Below, in pieces: positions 1 through 7,035 of a DNA stretch of 9,852 bases; position 1 is the stretch's first letter, and each line of letters starts with the position of its first letter. Made by a program: the position numbers and the translations under genes. The DNA lies in assembly GCA_023436825.1 (NCBI GenBank), contig JAEZHS010000562.1:1-9852 (forward strand), in the 5' to 3' direction. The notes under the pieces are model-generated. The model had not been told where the DNA came from. It ran no database searches and saw only the letters and a program-made list of their open reading frames with translations. This DNA is from Pseudomonadota bacterium (GTDB taxonomy: Bacteria; Pseudomonadota; Alphaproteobacteria; Reyranellales; Reyranellaceae).

Positions 1-31
1 CCTATAACCCCGGCCGGCGGGGCGGCGCGCG

Positions 32-54
32 CCCCCCACCCCCCCCCCCCCCCC
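32..54. repeat. Poly-C low-complexity tract
   Basis: Six C residues, one A and then sixteen C residues follow a short stretch built almost only of G and C (positions 9-31). Nothing in positions 1-64 looks like a gene. A 16-base C homopolymer is unusual even in a GC-rich genome, and so close to the window edge it may be a sequencing or assembly artefact. It lies just beyond the stop codon of the small minus-strand gene. Confidence 0.8.
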
Positions 55-64
55 GCGACTCAAG

Positions 65-295
65 TCAGTGCGCGTGCGCCGTGTCGGCTGCAGCCAGCAG
101 GGCGGCACGGCCGCCGCCCAGGCCGGCGATCCGCTCCTCGACCAGCAGCTCCATCATGCCGACCAGCAGGACGAGCTCGCTGTCCTTCATCTGCTCGGCT
201 TCATCCTTAATGTCCTGAAGATTGTGCCAGAAGTGGAACAGCGTTGACGACTTCTGCTTCGCCGAAAGGCGACGCTTCCTTGGCTTCTCACTCAT
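65..295 (-). CDS. Small basic protein of unknown function
   Basis: A 76-residue reading frame starting at ATG (complement of 293-295) and ending at TGA (complement of 65-67). I do not recognise the family. The N-terminus is strongly basic (KPRKRR at residues 4-9, then K13 and K15). Residues about 18-56 look helical and amphipathic, with many D/E/K and a hydrophobic LVLLVGMMELLV stretch that is too short and flanked by too much charge to be a clear membrane span. The tail, from about residue 58, is Gly/Ala-rich and ends in A-H-A-H. There is no signal peptide and no cysteine motif. A purine-rich stretch (GGGGGTAGGG in the minus-strand sense) lies just upstream of the ATG and could serve as ribosome-binding site. 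The gene is divergent from purA, so the 238 bp between them must hold both 5' regions. Structured, non-repetitive content favours a real gene, but no homology can be asserted. Confidence 0.6.
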   Translation of the reverse strand: MSEKPRKRRLSAKQKSSTLFHFWHNLQDIKDEAEQMKDSELVLLVGMMELLVEERIAGLGGGRAALLAAADTAHAH

Positions 296-310
296 GCCCT
301 ACCCCCATGC

Positions 311-328
311 TGCCGCCTTGGTGCGGCA
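311..328 (+). other. Hairpin in purA upstream region
   Basis: TGCCGC (311-316) and GCGGCA (323-328) form a perfect 6-bp stem around the loop CTTGGT. It sits between the start of the divergent minus-strand gene and the leader Shine-Dalgarno. It has no T tract, so it is not an intrinsic terminator. It may be part of a structured 5' leader or a protein-binding dyad. Confidence 0.35.
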
Positions 329-333
329 ACAAT

Positions 334-340
334 GGGAGGA
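334..340 (+). promoter_or_regulatory. Strong SD of leader frame
   Basis: GGGAGGA is a near-ideal Shine-Dalgarno, six bases before the ATG at 347. It is much stronger than anything in front of purA itself. The same seven bases are perfectly complementary to TCCTCCC at 439-445 downstream in the leader, so the site could be masked by RNA pairing. Confidence 0.5.
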
Positions 341-346
341 AACAGC

Positions 347-403
347 ATGCGGCATTCCCGCTCTGTGGCAAAAAGCACAGAGCGATTGAAAAGACGGGTC
401 TAA
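347..403 (+). CDS. Possible 18-codon leader peptide upstream of purA
   Basis: ATG at 347 is preceded at ideal spacing by GGGAGGA and opens a frame ending at TAA (401-403). The peptide would read [18 protein letters not shown]: five Arg and two Lys in 18 residues, with no run of one amino acid that would make an obvious classical attenuation leader. A perfect 9-bp hairpin (359-384) lies inside the frame, and a terminator-like hairpin (466-501) follows before purA. Strong SD, short basic frame, internal hairpin and downstream terminator together suggest either a translated regulatory leader or a small independent transcript. Chance occurrence of a short frame behind a purine-rich stretch remains possible. 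Codon-level conservation in relatives is the missing evidence. Confidence 0.35.
   Translation: MRHSRSVAKSTERLKRRV
359..384 (+). other. 9-bp hairpin inside the leader frame
   Basis: CGCTCTGTG (359-367) and CACAGAGCG (376-384) are perfect inverted repeats around an eight-base loop, GCAAAAAG. A ribosome translating the frame from 347 would unfold this stem, so leader translation and RNA folding would be coupled if both are real. No T tract follows, so it is not a terminator. Confidence 0.5.
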
Positions 404-419
404 CCCAGTCACAGCGCGG

Positions 420-454
420 GCGAAGTTTCCCTTCGCACTCCTCCCTTCCCGTGC
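420..454 (+). promoter_or_regulatory. Hairpins with CU-rich anti-SD loop
   Basis: GCGAAG (420-425) pairs with CTTCGC (431-436) around TTTCC. A second, overlapping stem, GCAC (435-438) with GTGC (451-454), would display the loop TCCTCCCTTCCC. TCCTCCC at 439-445 is the exact complement of the leader SD at 334-340. TTCCCG at 446-451 is complementary to CGGGAA at 522-527, just before the purA start. CU-rich anti-SD loops are known from several alphaproteobacterial small RNAs. Membership of a known family cannot be claimed from the sequence alone. Confidence 0.35.
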
Positions 455-465
455 TATCCAAACTT

Positions 466-501
466 ACGCCTCTCCGGCACCGACCCCGGGGAGGCGTTTT
501 T
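466..501 (+). terminator. Intrinsic terminator upstream of purA
   Basis: The arm at 466-477 (ACGCCTCTCCGG) pairs over 12 positions with 486-497 (CCGGGGAGGCGT), with one G-T wobble at 473/490 and an eight-base loop, CACCGACC. Five T residues (497-501) follow at once. This is a classical Rho-independent terminator on the plus strand. It ends only 32 nt before the purA ATG, so it either stops transcription arriving from upstream or acts as an attenuator inside the purA leader. If the purA promoter lay downstream of the hairpin, only about 30 bp would be left for it, which makes readthrough or attenuation worth considering. Confidence 0.65.
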
Positions 502-533
502 CGTGTTTGGACGTCGGATTTCGGGAACAGGCA

Positions 534-1826
<1,293 letters not shown>

Positions 1827-2050
1827 GCCGAGTCGGGCGTGGACGTGGAATCCTGATCACCGGACGCCGCTCCGGACCATTTCGTACCATTGCCCTGCTT
1901 AGCGGCAGCCGACGTCCCGGCCGAGCGCCTGCCCCGCCGTCGGCGTCCATCGGTACATCCACGGTCGCAATCCGAAATCGCCTCCGGCTGCTGATGATCC
2001 GCAACCTCCCGGCAGCGGGAAAGGTTTTAGGCAACGGAACGTCGACCCCG
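1827..2050. other. Gap between purA and the flavin reductase
   Basis: These 224 bp hold no convincing gene. Two weak hairpins are visible. CCGGA/TCCGG (1860-1864 with 1871-1875) has no T tract. The other (2004-2025) is listed separately. The reading frame of the reductase is open upstream through this whole stretch and into purA, but it has no family sequence there. No clear -35/-10 pair was found. Confidence 0.5.
2004..2028 (+). terminator. Weak terminator-like hairpin after purA
   Basis: ACCT-CCCG (2004-2011) pairs with CGGG-AGGT (2016-2019 and 2022-2025) around the loop GCAG, with two bulged A residues (2020-2021), and is followed by TTT (2026-2028). It could end purA transcripts about 180 nt after the stop codon. 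The bulge and short T tract make it weak, and it might instead belong to the 5' leader of the next gene. Confidence 0.25.
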
Positions 2051-2056
2051 AGGAGG
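2051..2056 (+). promoter_or_regulatory. RBS deciding the reductase start
   Basis: AGGAGG is a perfect Shine-Dalgarno. It touches the in-frame ATG at 2057 directly but lies six bases from the ATG at 2063. The spacing therefore favours 2063 as the start and argues against any more upstream one. Confidence 0.8.
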
Positions 2057-2062
2057 ATGCCC

Positions 2063-2644
2063 ATGACCAAATACAAGGTAGGCTATCTCGTTGGCAGCCT
2101 CGCGAGCGCCTCCATCAACCGCAAGCTCGCCATGGCGCTTGCCCGTCTGGCGCCGCCGGAACTTCAGCTTGCCGAAATATCCTTTCGGGAGCTGCCGCTC
2201 TACAGTTACGACTACGACGCGGACTACCCGTCGGTGGCGCGGGCCTTCAAGGAATCGATCATGGCCTCGGACGCGATTCTCTTCGTCAGCCCGGAGTACA
2301 ACAGATCCATTCCAGGTGCGCTCAAGAACGCCATCGATTGGGCCAGCCGCCCCTATGGGACCAACGCCTTCACCCGCAAGCCGTCGGCGGTCATCGGCGC
2401 CTCACCCGGGTCGATCGGGACTGCGATCGCGCAGCAACACCTCAAGGGTGTACTGGCGTTCTGCAACTCGCCGCTGATGAACTCTCCCGAAGCGTACATC
2501 CAGTTCACGCAAGGCATGATCACCGACGACGGCGCGGTCACCGTACCGTCCACCGAAGAATTCCTGCGCAACTACATGACCGAATTCGCCGGTTTCATCG
2601 GTCGCGTCTACGCAGCGCTGCCACGAAAGAAGGCGCGCGCCTGA
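2063..2644 (+). CDS. NAD(P)H-dependent FMN/quinone reductase family protein
   Basis: A 193-residue flavodoxin-fold protein of the NADPH-dependent FMN reductase family, which includes ChrR-, YieF- and azoreductase-like enzymes. Members bind FMN and pass electrons from NAD(P)H to quinones, azo dyes, chromate or free flavin. GSLASASINRKLA at 11-23 is the FMN phosphate-binding loop after the first strand. PEYNRSIPGALKNAIDW at 77-93 is the family signature around the isoalloxazine ring. ASPGSIGTAIAQQHLK at 113-128 is the third conserved block. No signal peptide or membrane span is present, so it should be cytoplasmic. The length is typical. It is probably a separate transcription unit, with 236 bp upstream and 175 bp downstream. 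Its proximity to a universal stress protein suggests an oxidative or electrophile stress role, which is inference. The true substrate cannot be read from the sequence. Confidence 0.92.
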   Translation: MTKYKVGYLVGSLASASINRKLAMALARLAPPELQLAEISFRELPLYSYDYDADYPSVARAFKESIMASDAILFVSPEYNRSIPGALKNAIDWASRPYGTNAFTRKPSAVIGASPGSIGTAIAQQHLKGVLAFCNSPLMNSPEAYIQFTQGMITDDGAVTVPSTEEFLRNYMTEFAGFIGRVYAALPRKKARA

Positions 2645-2706
2645 GCACCTGGCTCGATCACCGGTTTGGTCAAGAGTGCCGCGGCGATGATGTCTCGGTC
2701 CGTGTC

Positions 2707-2740
2707 GGTCAGGCACGGCTGCATGACGTGCTCCGTGACC
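2707..2740 (+). other. Interrupted hairpin downstream of the reductase
   Basis: GGT (2707-2709), CACGG (2714-2718) and GCA (2721-2723) can pair in nested order with TGC (2729-2731), CCGTG (2733-2737) and ACC (2738-2740), around the loop TGACG. No T tract follows, so intrinsic termination is unlikely. It may stabilise the 3' end of the reductase mRNA or simply reflect the clustered half-sites. Confidence 0.25.
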
Positions 2741-2741
2741 G

Positions 2742-2759
2742 GGTCAATTTGCATTGACC
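2742..2759. promoter_or_regulatory. Perfect 18-bp inverted repeat, candidate operator
   Basis: GGTCAAT (2742-2748) and ATTGACC (2753-2759) are exact 7-bp inverted repeats around TTGC. The right arm contains TTGACC (2754-2759), a good -35 match, but the region 16-18 bp further on shows only a poor -10. The dyad ends 60 bp before the stress-protein ATG, a normal operator position. A homodimeric regulator is the simplest reading. Confidence 0.45.
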
Positions 2760-2807
2760 ATCGCTGCTGAAGAGGCAATCAATCCTTCTCGAGATCTTTC
2801 GGGGTTC

Positions 2808-2813
2808 GGAGGG
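2808..2813 (+). promoter_or_regulatory. RBS deciding the stress-protein start
   Basis: GGAGGG ends six bases before the ATG at 2820, and the protein from there begins directly with the first beta strand of the domain (M-R-K-I-L-V-A-T-D). An in-frame TTG at 2754 would add 22 residues unlike the family. It lies inside the inverted repeat and has no such site. Confidence 0.75.
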
Positions 2814-2819
2814 TCGGCC

Positions 2820-3680
2820 ATGAGGAAAATTCTCGTCGCAACCGATTTATCCGCACGGGCCGATCGCGCAATTCGGCGCGCCACCCTACTGGCAAAGAGA
2901 TTCGAAGCGTCCCTGCATCTGGTTCATGTCGTCGATGATGACAGGCCGAGACGCATCATCGACCCTGAACGTGATGCAGCGGTGGAGATCCTGGACAAGC
3001 AAGCTCGATCGCTGCGTGAATTTGACGGTGTGAACTGCACCGCGAGCGTCGTACTGGGTCGCCTTGCCGATGAGATAGTCAAAGCCGCCCAGGAAGCAGC
3101 GGCCGATGTCGTGGTGGTGGGATCGCATCGCCATCGCGCAATTCAGGACGTGTTTGTCGGCACCACGGCGGAGCGAACCATACGCTCGAGCCGGCAGCCG
3201 CTCCTGGTCGCAAACGGCGTGCCTGCAAACCTCTACCGGCATATCCTGGCTGCGGTCGATTTCTCGGATTGCTCTGCCGACGCGCTGCTGGCCATCGCAG
3301 CTCTCGGCCTGGACAGGGACGTCGCCATATCCGTCCTTCACGTATTCGATGCGCCCGCCCGGAAGCACATGTCCTTGGCGTCCGCCAGCCGAGGGGACGT
3401 CCAACACTACATTGGCAGCGAAGAAGCGGATGCCGGTAGAGAACTGGCCTCTTTCATCCAGCGCACGGTGGCCTTTCCGACGCGACACCTGGTCAAACTC
3501 AGGGAGACGACTGCTCCTCACGCCATTTGCACTGCGGCGGAGGAAGTTTCGGCGGACCTCATCGTTGTCGGCACCCACGGCCGTACCGGCATCGCGAAGT
3601 TCCTGCTCGGAAGCGTGGCACAAGGAGTTTTGCATGCCGCCGATCAAGATGTATTGACGATTCCGGCGCGGCGCGATTGA
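2820..3680 (+). CDS. Tandem-domain universal stress protein (UspA family)
   Basis: A 286-residue cytoplasmic protein made of two Usp domains, about 1-133 and 139-284. Each opens with a characteristic strand and Asp: ILVATDLS at 4-11 and ILAAVDFS at 142-149. Proteins of this family aid survival under starvation, oxidative or low-oxygen stress, and many bind ATP. The second domain carries the canonical nucleotide-binding loop GTHGRTGIAKFLLGSVA (251-267; G-x2-G-x9-G-S). The first has the degenerate loop GSHRHRAIQDVFVGTTAE (101-118), with Arg where the second Gly is expected, so only domain two is predicted to bind ATP normally. Codon use is less G/C-biased than in purA (for example TTA for Leu10). 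It lies 98 bp upstream of mrpA on the same strand, so partial co-transcription is possible. The GGTCA cluster upstream is the likely control region. Exact role unknown. Confidence 0.93.
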   Translation: MRKILVATDLSARADRAIRRATLLAKRFEASLHLVHVVDDDRPRRIIDPERDAAVEILDKQARSLREFDGVNCTASVVLGRLADEIVKAAQEAAADVVVVGSHRHRAIQDVFVGTTAERTIRSSRQPLLVANGVPANLYRHILAAVDFSDCSADALLAIAALGLDRDVAISVLHVFDAPARKHMSLASASRGDVQHYIGSEEADAGRELASFIQRTVAFPTRHLVKLRETTAPHAICTAAEEVSADLIVVGTHGRTGIAKFLLGSVAQGVLHAADQDVLTIPARRD

Positions 3681-3704
3681 TGATGTGGCCTGCGCATTCG
3701 CGAG

Positions 3705-3737
3705 CCTGTCGAACAGGGAGCCCGGCGCCGGGTTCTC
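3705..3737 (+). promoter_or_regulatory. Overlapping hairpins ahead of mrpA
   Basis: CCTGT (3705-3709) and ACAGG (3713-3717) pair around CGA. The next element is a 22-bp imperfect palindrome (3716-3737) centred on GGCGCC, with nine Watson-Crick pairs and two G-T pairs. They share bases 3716-3717, so both cannot form fully at once. No T tract follows. They could be a Rho-dependent or processing structure after the stress-protein gene, or an operator 42 bp before the mrpA ATG. Confidence 0.4.
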
Positions 3738-3778
3738 AAACCTGATCATCTTCGCTTCATTCACGCATTACGAGGCCC

Positions 3779-6700
3779 ATGAACAACGACGTGCTGCTGA
3801 CAATCGTCATCGTGCTTCCGTTCGTCGGCAGCGTTCTCGCCGCCACATTCCGCCCCAACGCCCGCAACTCCGAGGCTTGGCTCGCCGGCGGCGTCGCGCT
3901 GATCTGCTTGCTGCTGACGGTCAGTGCCTATCCTTCGGTCGTCGACGGAGGCGTGATCCGCAGCGATGCGGAGTGGGTTCCGGCGCTCGGCCTCGGCTTT
4001 ACGTTGCGCCTCGACGGCTTCGCCTGGATGTTCAGCGTGCTGGTGACCGCCATTGGCTTTCTCGTCGTTCTGTATGCTCGCTACTACATGTCGCCCAGCG
4101 ACCCGGTGCCGCGCTTCTTCTCGTTGTTGCTCGCCTTCATGGGCAGCATGCTGGGGATCGTCATCGCCGGAAACCTGATCGTCCTGGTCTTCTTCTGGGA
4201 ATTGACCAGCATCTTCTCCTTCCTGCTGATCGGTTATTGGCACGGCAACGCCGGGGCGCGCGACGGCGCCCGCATGGCGCTCATCGTTACCGGGCTGGGC
4301 GGCCTCGCTCTCCTGGCGGGCGTGATCCTGATAGGCGAAATCGTCGGCAGCTACGATCTCGACCGCGTCCTGGCCTCCGGCGAGACCATCCGTGCGCATC
4401 CGCTGTATCTGCCGGCGTTGGTTCTCGTCCTGCTCGGCACGCTGACCAAGAGCGCGCAATTTCCGTTCCACTTCTGGCTGCCCAACGCGATGGCAGCGCC
4501 CACCCCCGTCTCGGCGTTCCTGCACTCCGCGACAATGGTCAAGGCCGGCGTCTTCCTGCTGGCTCGCTTGTGGCCGGTCATGGCGGGAACGCCGGAATGG
4601 TTCTGGCTGCTCGGTCTCGCCGGCATGGCGTCGCTCCTCTTTGGAGCGTTCTTCGCGATCTTCCAGCATGATCTGAAGGGCCTGCTCGCCTTTTCGACGA
4701 TCAGCCATCTCGGACTGATCGCCATGCTGCTCAGCCTCGGAAGTCCCCTCGGCGCGGTCGCCGCGATCTTCCACATGATGAACCACGCGACCTTCAAAGC
4801 CTCGCTGTTCATGGCGGCCGGCATCATCGACCACGAGACCGGCACGCGGGACATGAGGAAGCTGGGCGGGCTTTTCCGCTACATGCCGGAAACCGCCACC
4901 CTGGCCATGGTGGCAAGCGCCGCCATGGCCGGCGTGCCGCTGCTGAACGGCTTCCTCTCGAAGGAGATGTTCTTCGCCGAGGCCATCGAGACCCACGTCA
5001 ACTCGGTGCTCGACACCTCGCAACCCTATGTCGCGATCCTGGCCAGCGCCTTCGCCGTCACCTACTCCCTTCGCTTCATCCATTCCGTCTTCTTCGGGCG
5101 CAAGCCAGCCGATTTGCCGAAGCAACCGCATGAGCCGCCGTTCTGGATGCGCGTACCAAGCATGTTCCTCGTGCTGGCCTGCCTGGTGGTCGGCATCGCG
5201 CCCGCAGCGACGGTGGGACCATACCTCTACACGGCAGTAGAGTCGGTGCTCGGCCAGAGGACGCCGAAGTTCAGCCTCGCTGTTTGGCACGGCTTCAATC
5301 TGCCGATGATCATGAGTGCGGTTGCACTCGTCGGAGGCGCCCTGCTTTATCTGGCGCTCCAGCACTATCTGCGGTCGAGCCCGGTGGGGCCGCCGCTGCT
5401 TCGGCTTGTCAGCGGCCGACGCCTGTTCGATCGCGGCCTTTTCGTGCTGTCCGTGAAATGGTCTCGAGCCGCGCAATCGGTGCTGGCGACGCGCCGCCTG
5501 CAGCCGCAGCTCACGATCCTGCTGCTGGCGGCGTTCATCGGCGGGCTCATCCCCTTCCTTCCCGCGGGCATGGCTCTGCAATGGCCCGGCTCGTCAGAGG
5601 TCGACCCGGCGATGGTTCTCGTCTGGCTGACGGGCAGCGTCTGTGCGATCGGGGCCGCCTACCAGGCGAAGTATCACCGACTGGTCGCGCTCATGCTGCT
5701 GGGCGGCGCCGGACTGGCAACCTGCATCACCTTCGCATGGTTCTCCGCCCCGGACCTTGCCTTGACTCAGCTGGTCGTCGAAGTCGTGACCACGATCCTG
5801 ATCCTGCTCGGCCTGCGCTGGCTACCCAAGCGGTTCGAAGAGATGAACCTCGGACCAGCACCGTTCGCGACCCGGCTTCGCCGCTCGAAGGACGTTGCAA
5901 TCGCCTTCATCGTCGGTGCCGGTCTGGCGACGCTCGCCTACGCGGTCATGGTGCTTCCGATGGGCGATACGGTCGGCAGCTTCTTTCTCGAGCGCGCGTA
6001 TGCGGAAGGTGGCGGCCGAAACGTCGTGAACGTGATCCTCGTCGATTTTCGCGGATTCGACACGATGGGAGAGATCACGGTGCTGGGGGCGGTCGCTCTT
6101 GCCGTCTACGCGCTGTTGCGGCGCTTTCGGCCCGCACCCGACAGTATCGGCTCACCGATACAGCAGCGGCAACAGGACGCCTTCGACGAAGCCCAACCCG
6201 ATCGCAAGCCCGGCGACACGCTCGGCGATTATCTCCGCGTGCCCGCGGTCATCATGCACTGGCTGTTCCCGGTCATCATCGTTCTGGCGCTGTACCTCTA
6301 CATGCGCGGCCATGACCTGCCCGGCGGGGGCTTTTCCGCCGGTGTCGCCCTGGCGACGGCCTTCATTCTGCAGTATCTCGCCTCCGGCACGGTCTGGGTC
6401 GAGAACCGGCTGCGCATACTTCCGGTGAACTGGATCGGGCTCAGTCTTCTGCTCGCCGCAACAACCGGCATGGCATCCTGGTTGTTCGGCTATCCGTTCC
6501 TGACCTCACATTCGCGGTATGTCGAGCTGCCGCTGATAGGAGCCGTGCCGGTCTCCAGCGCGCTCATATTCGACCTCGGCGTCTTCGGCCTTGTGGTAGG
6601 GGCGACAGTACTGATGCTGATCGCCCTCGCCCACCAGTCAATCCGCAAATTGAGAGCCGCCCGAATGACGACAGCTCAAGCGTCCAGGTCGGAGCCATGA
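3779..6700 (+). CDS. mrpA: Na+(K+)/H+ antiporter subunit A, fused MrpA-MrpB
   Basis: A 973-residue multi-spanning inner-membrane protein, the largest subunit of the Mrp (Mnh/Pha) cation/proton antiporter. Residues 1 to about 530 resemble complex I subunit NuoL. Expected proton-path residues are present: Glu141 in FFWELTSIFSFLLIGYWH, Lys224 in TKSAQFPFHFWLP, His249 and Lys255 in LHSATMVKAG, Lys300 in QHDLKGLLAFSTISH, and Lys395 in GFLSKEMFF. Residues about 605-690 match the MbhD/DUF4040-type part (SAPDLALTQLVVEVVTT, with Glu668), and 705-783 the MbhE-like part (DFRGFDTMGEITVLG). After a polar linker (about 784-816), residues 817-952 are a complete MrpB domain with the signature RGHDLPGGGFSAG (843-855). 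This A-B fusion explains the absence of a separate mrpB and is known from rhizobial pha operons. GAGG at 3772-3775 is the ribosome site, rather close to the ATG. The stop overlaps mrpC by four bases. Confidence 0.96.
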   Translation: MNNDVLLTIVIVLPFVGSVLAATFRPNARNSEAWLAGGVALICLLLTVSAYPSVVDGGVIRSDAEWVPALGLGFTLRLDGFAWMFSVLVTAIGFLVVLYARYYMSPSDPVPRFFSLLLAFMGSMLGIVIAGNLIVLVFFWELTSIFSFLLIGYWHGNAGARDGARMALIVTGLGGLALLAGVILIGEIVGSYDLDRVLASGETIRAHPLYLPALVLVLLGTLTKSAQFPFHFWLPNAMAAPTPVSAFLHSATMVKAGVFLLARLWPVMAGTPEWFWLLGLAGMASLLFGAFFAIFQHDLKGLLAFSTISHLGLIAMLLSLGSPLGAVAAIFHMMNHATFKASLFMAAGIIDHETGTRDMRKLGGLFRYMPETATLAMVASAAMAGVPLLNGFLSKEMFFAEAIETHVNSVLDTSQPYVAILASAFAVTYSLRFIHSVFFGRKPADLPKQPHEPPFWMRVPSMFLVLACLVVGIAPAATVGPYLYTAVESVLGQRTPKFSLAVWHGFNLPMIMSAVALVGGALLYLALQHYLRSSPVGPPLLRLVSGRRLFDRGLFVLSVKWSRAAQSVLATRRLQPQLTILLLAAFIGGLIPFLPAGMALQWPGSSEVDPAMVLVWLTGSVCAIGAAYQAKYHRLVALMLLGGAGLATCITFAWFSAPDLALTQLVVEVVTTILILLGLRWLPKRFEEMNLGPAPFATRLRRSKDVAIAFIVGAGLATLAYAVMVLPMGDTVGSFFLERAYAEGGGRNVVNVILVDFRGFDTMGEITVLGAVALAVYALLRRFRPAPDSIGSPIQQRQQDAFDEAQPDRKPGDTLGDYLRVPAVIMHWLFPVIIVLALYLYMRGHDLPGGGFSAGVALATAFILQYLASGTVWVENRLRILPVNWIGLSLLLAATTGMASWLFGYPFLTSHSRYVELPLIGAVPVSSALIFDLGVFGLVVGATVLMLIALAHQSIRKLRAARMTTAQASRSEP

Positions 6701-7035
6701 TGGCCCTCCTGCTCGCACTCAGCATCGGCATCCTTGCCGGCTCGGGCGTATGGCTGCTCCTGCGGCCGCGCACCTACCAGGTCATCATCGGCCTTTCGCT
6801 GTGCTCGTATGCCGTCAATCTCTTCATCTTCAGCATGGGACGCCTGAGATCGGGCGCACCGCCGATCCTGTCGTCGCAGACCGGAAGCCTGGCGGACTAT
6901 GCCGATCCGGTGCCACAGGCCCTGGTGCTCACGGCCATCGTCATTGGCTTCGCCACGACCGCGCTGTTCCTGGTCGTCCTGCTGGCCTCGCGCGGCCTGA
7001 CCGGAACCGACCACGTCGACGGGCAGGAGCTGTGA
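6697..7035 (+). CDS. mrpC: Mrp antiporter subunit C
   Basis: A 112-residue membrane protein homologous to complex I subunit NuoK. Three membrane spans are apparent, at about 3-22, 27-47 and 76-97. The conserved block DPVPQALVLTAIVIGFATTA (70-89) is diagnostic of MrpC/MnhC. It sits in the antiporter core between the A and D subunits. The ATG at 6697 overlaps the mrpA stop as ATGA, and a second in-frame ATG at 6700 is equally possible: GGAG at 6691-6694 is better spaced for it. The stop TGA shares its final A with the mrpD ATG. Tight coupling implies translation from the polycistronic message at matched levels. Confidence 0.94.
   Translation: MMALLLALSIGILAGSGVWLLLRPRTYQVIIGLSLCSYAVNLFIFSMGRLRSGAPPILSSQTGSLADYADPVPQALVLTAIVIGFATTALFLVVLLASRGLTGTDHVDGQEL

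Larger units (their letters stand above)
2668..2759 (+). promoter_or_regulatory. Cluster of GGTCA half-sites before the stress protein
   Basis: The pentamer GGTCA occurs five times in 92 bp: directly at 2668-2672, 2707-2711 and 2742-2746, and inverted (TGACC) at 2736-2740 and 2755-2759. The last three make two overlapping dyads, TGACC-G-GGTCA (2736-2746) and GGTCAAT-TTGC-ATTGACC (2742-2759). This density is far above chance for a pentamer in 175 bp and looks like a transcription-factor binding region. The regulator is unknown. The dyad is not an FNR/FixK box, because the half-sites point the other way. Confidence 0.4.

Noticed and set aside
507..533. TTG start adding nine residues to PurA
   Set aside because: It lies just after the terminator T tract without a ribosome site, and the ATG at 534 gives the conserved N-terminus.
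2742..2759. FNR/FixK box
   Set aside because: The consensus is TTGAT-N4-ATCAA. Here the half-sites are TCAAT and ATTGA, the opposite orientation, so the match is only superficial.
2754..2819. TTG start adding 22 residues to the stress protein
   Set aside because: The first Usp strand begins at the ATG 2820, which has its own GGAGGG. The TTG falls inside the inverted repeat.
3761..5581. A 606-codon open frame on the minus strand opposite mrpA
   Set aside because: Its product is rich in Arg, Glu, Gln and His, as expected of the complement of hydrophobic membrane-protein codons, and it shows no domain. The minus-strand frame at 6897-7940 opposite mrpC/mrpD is rejected for the same reason.
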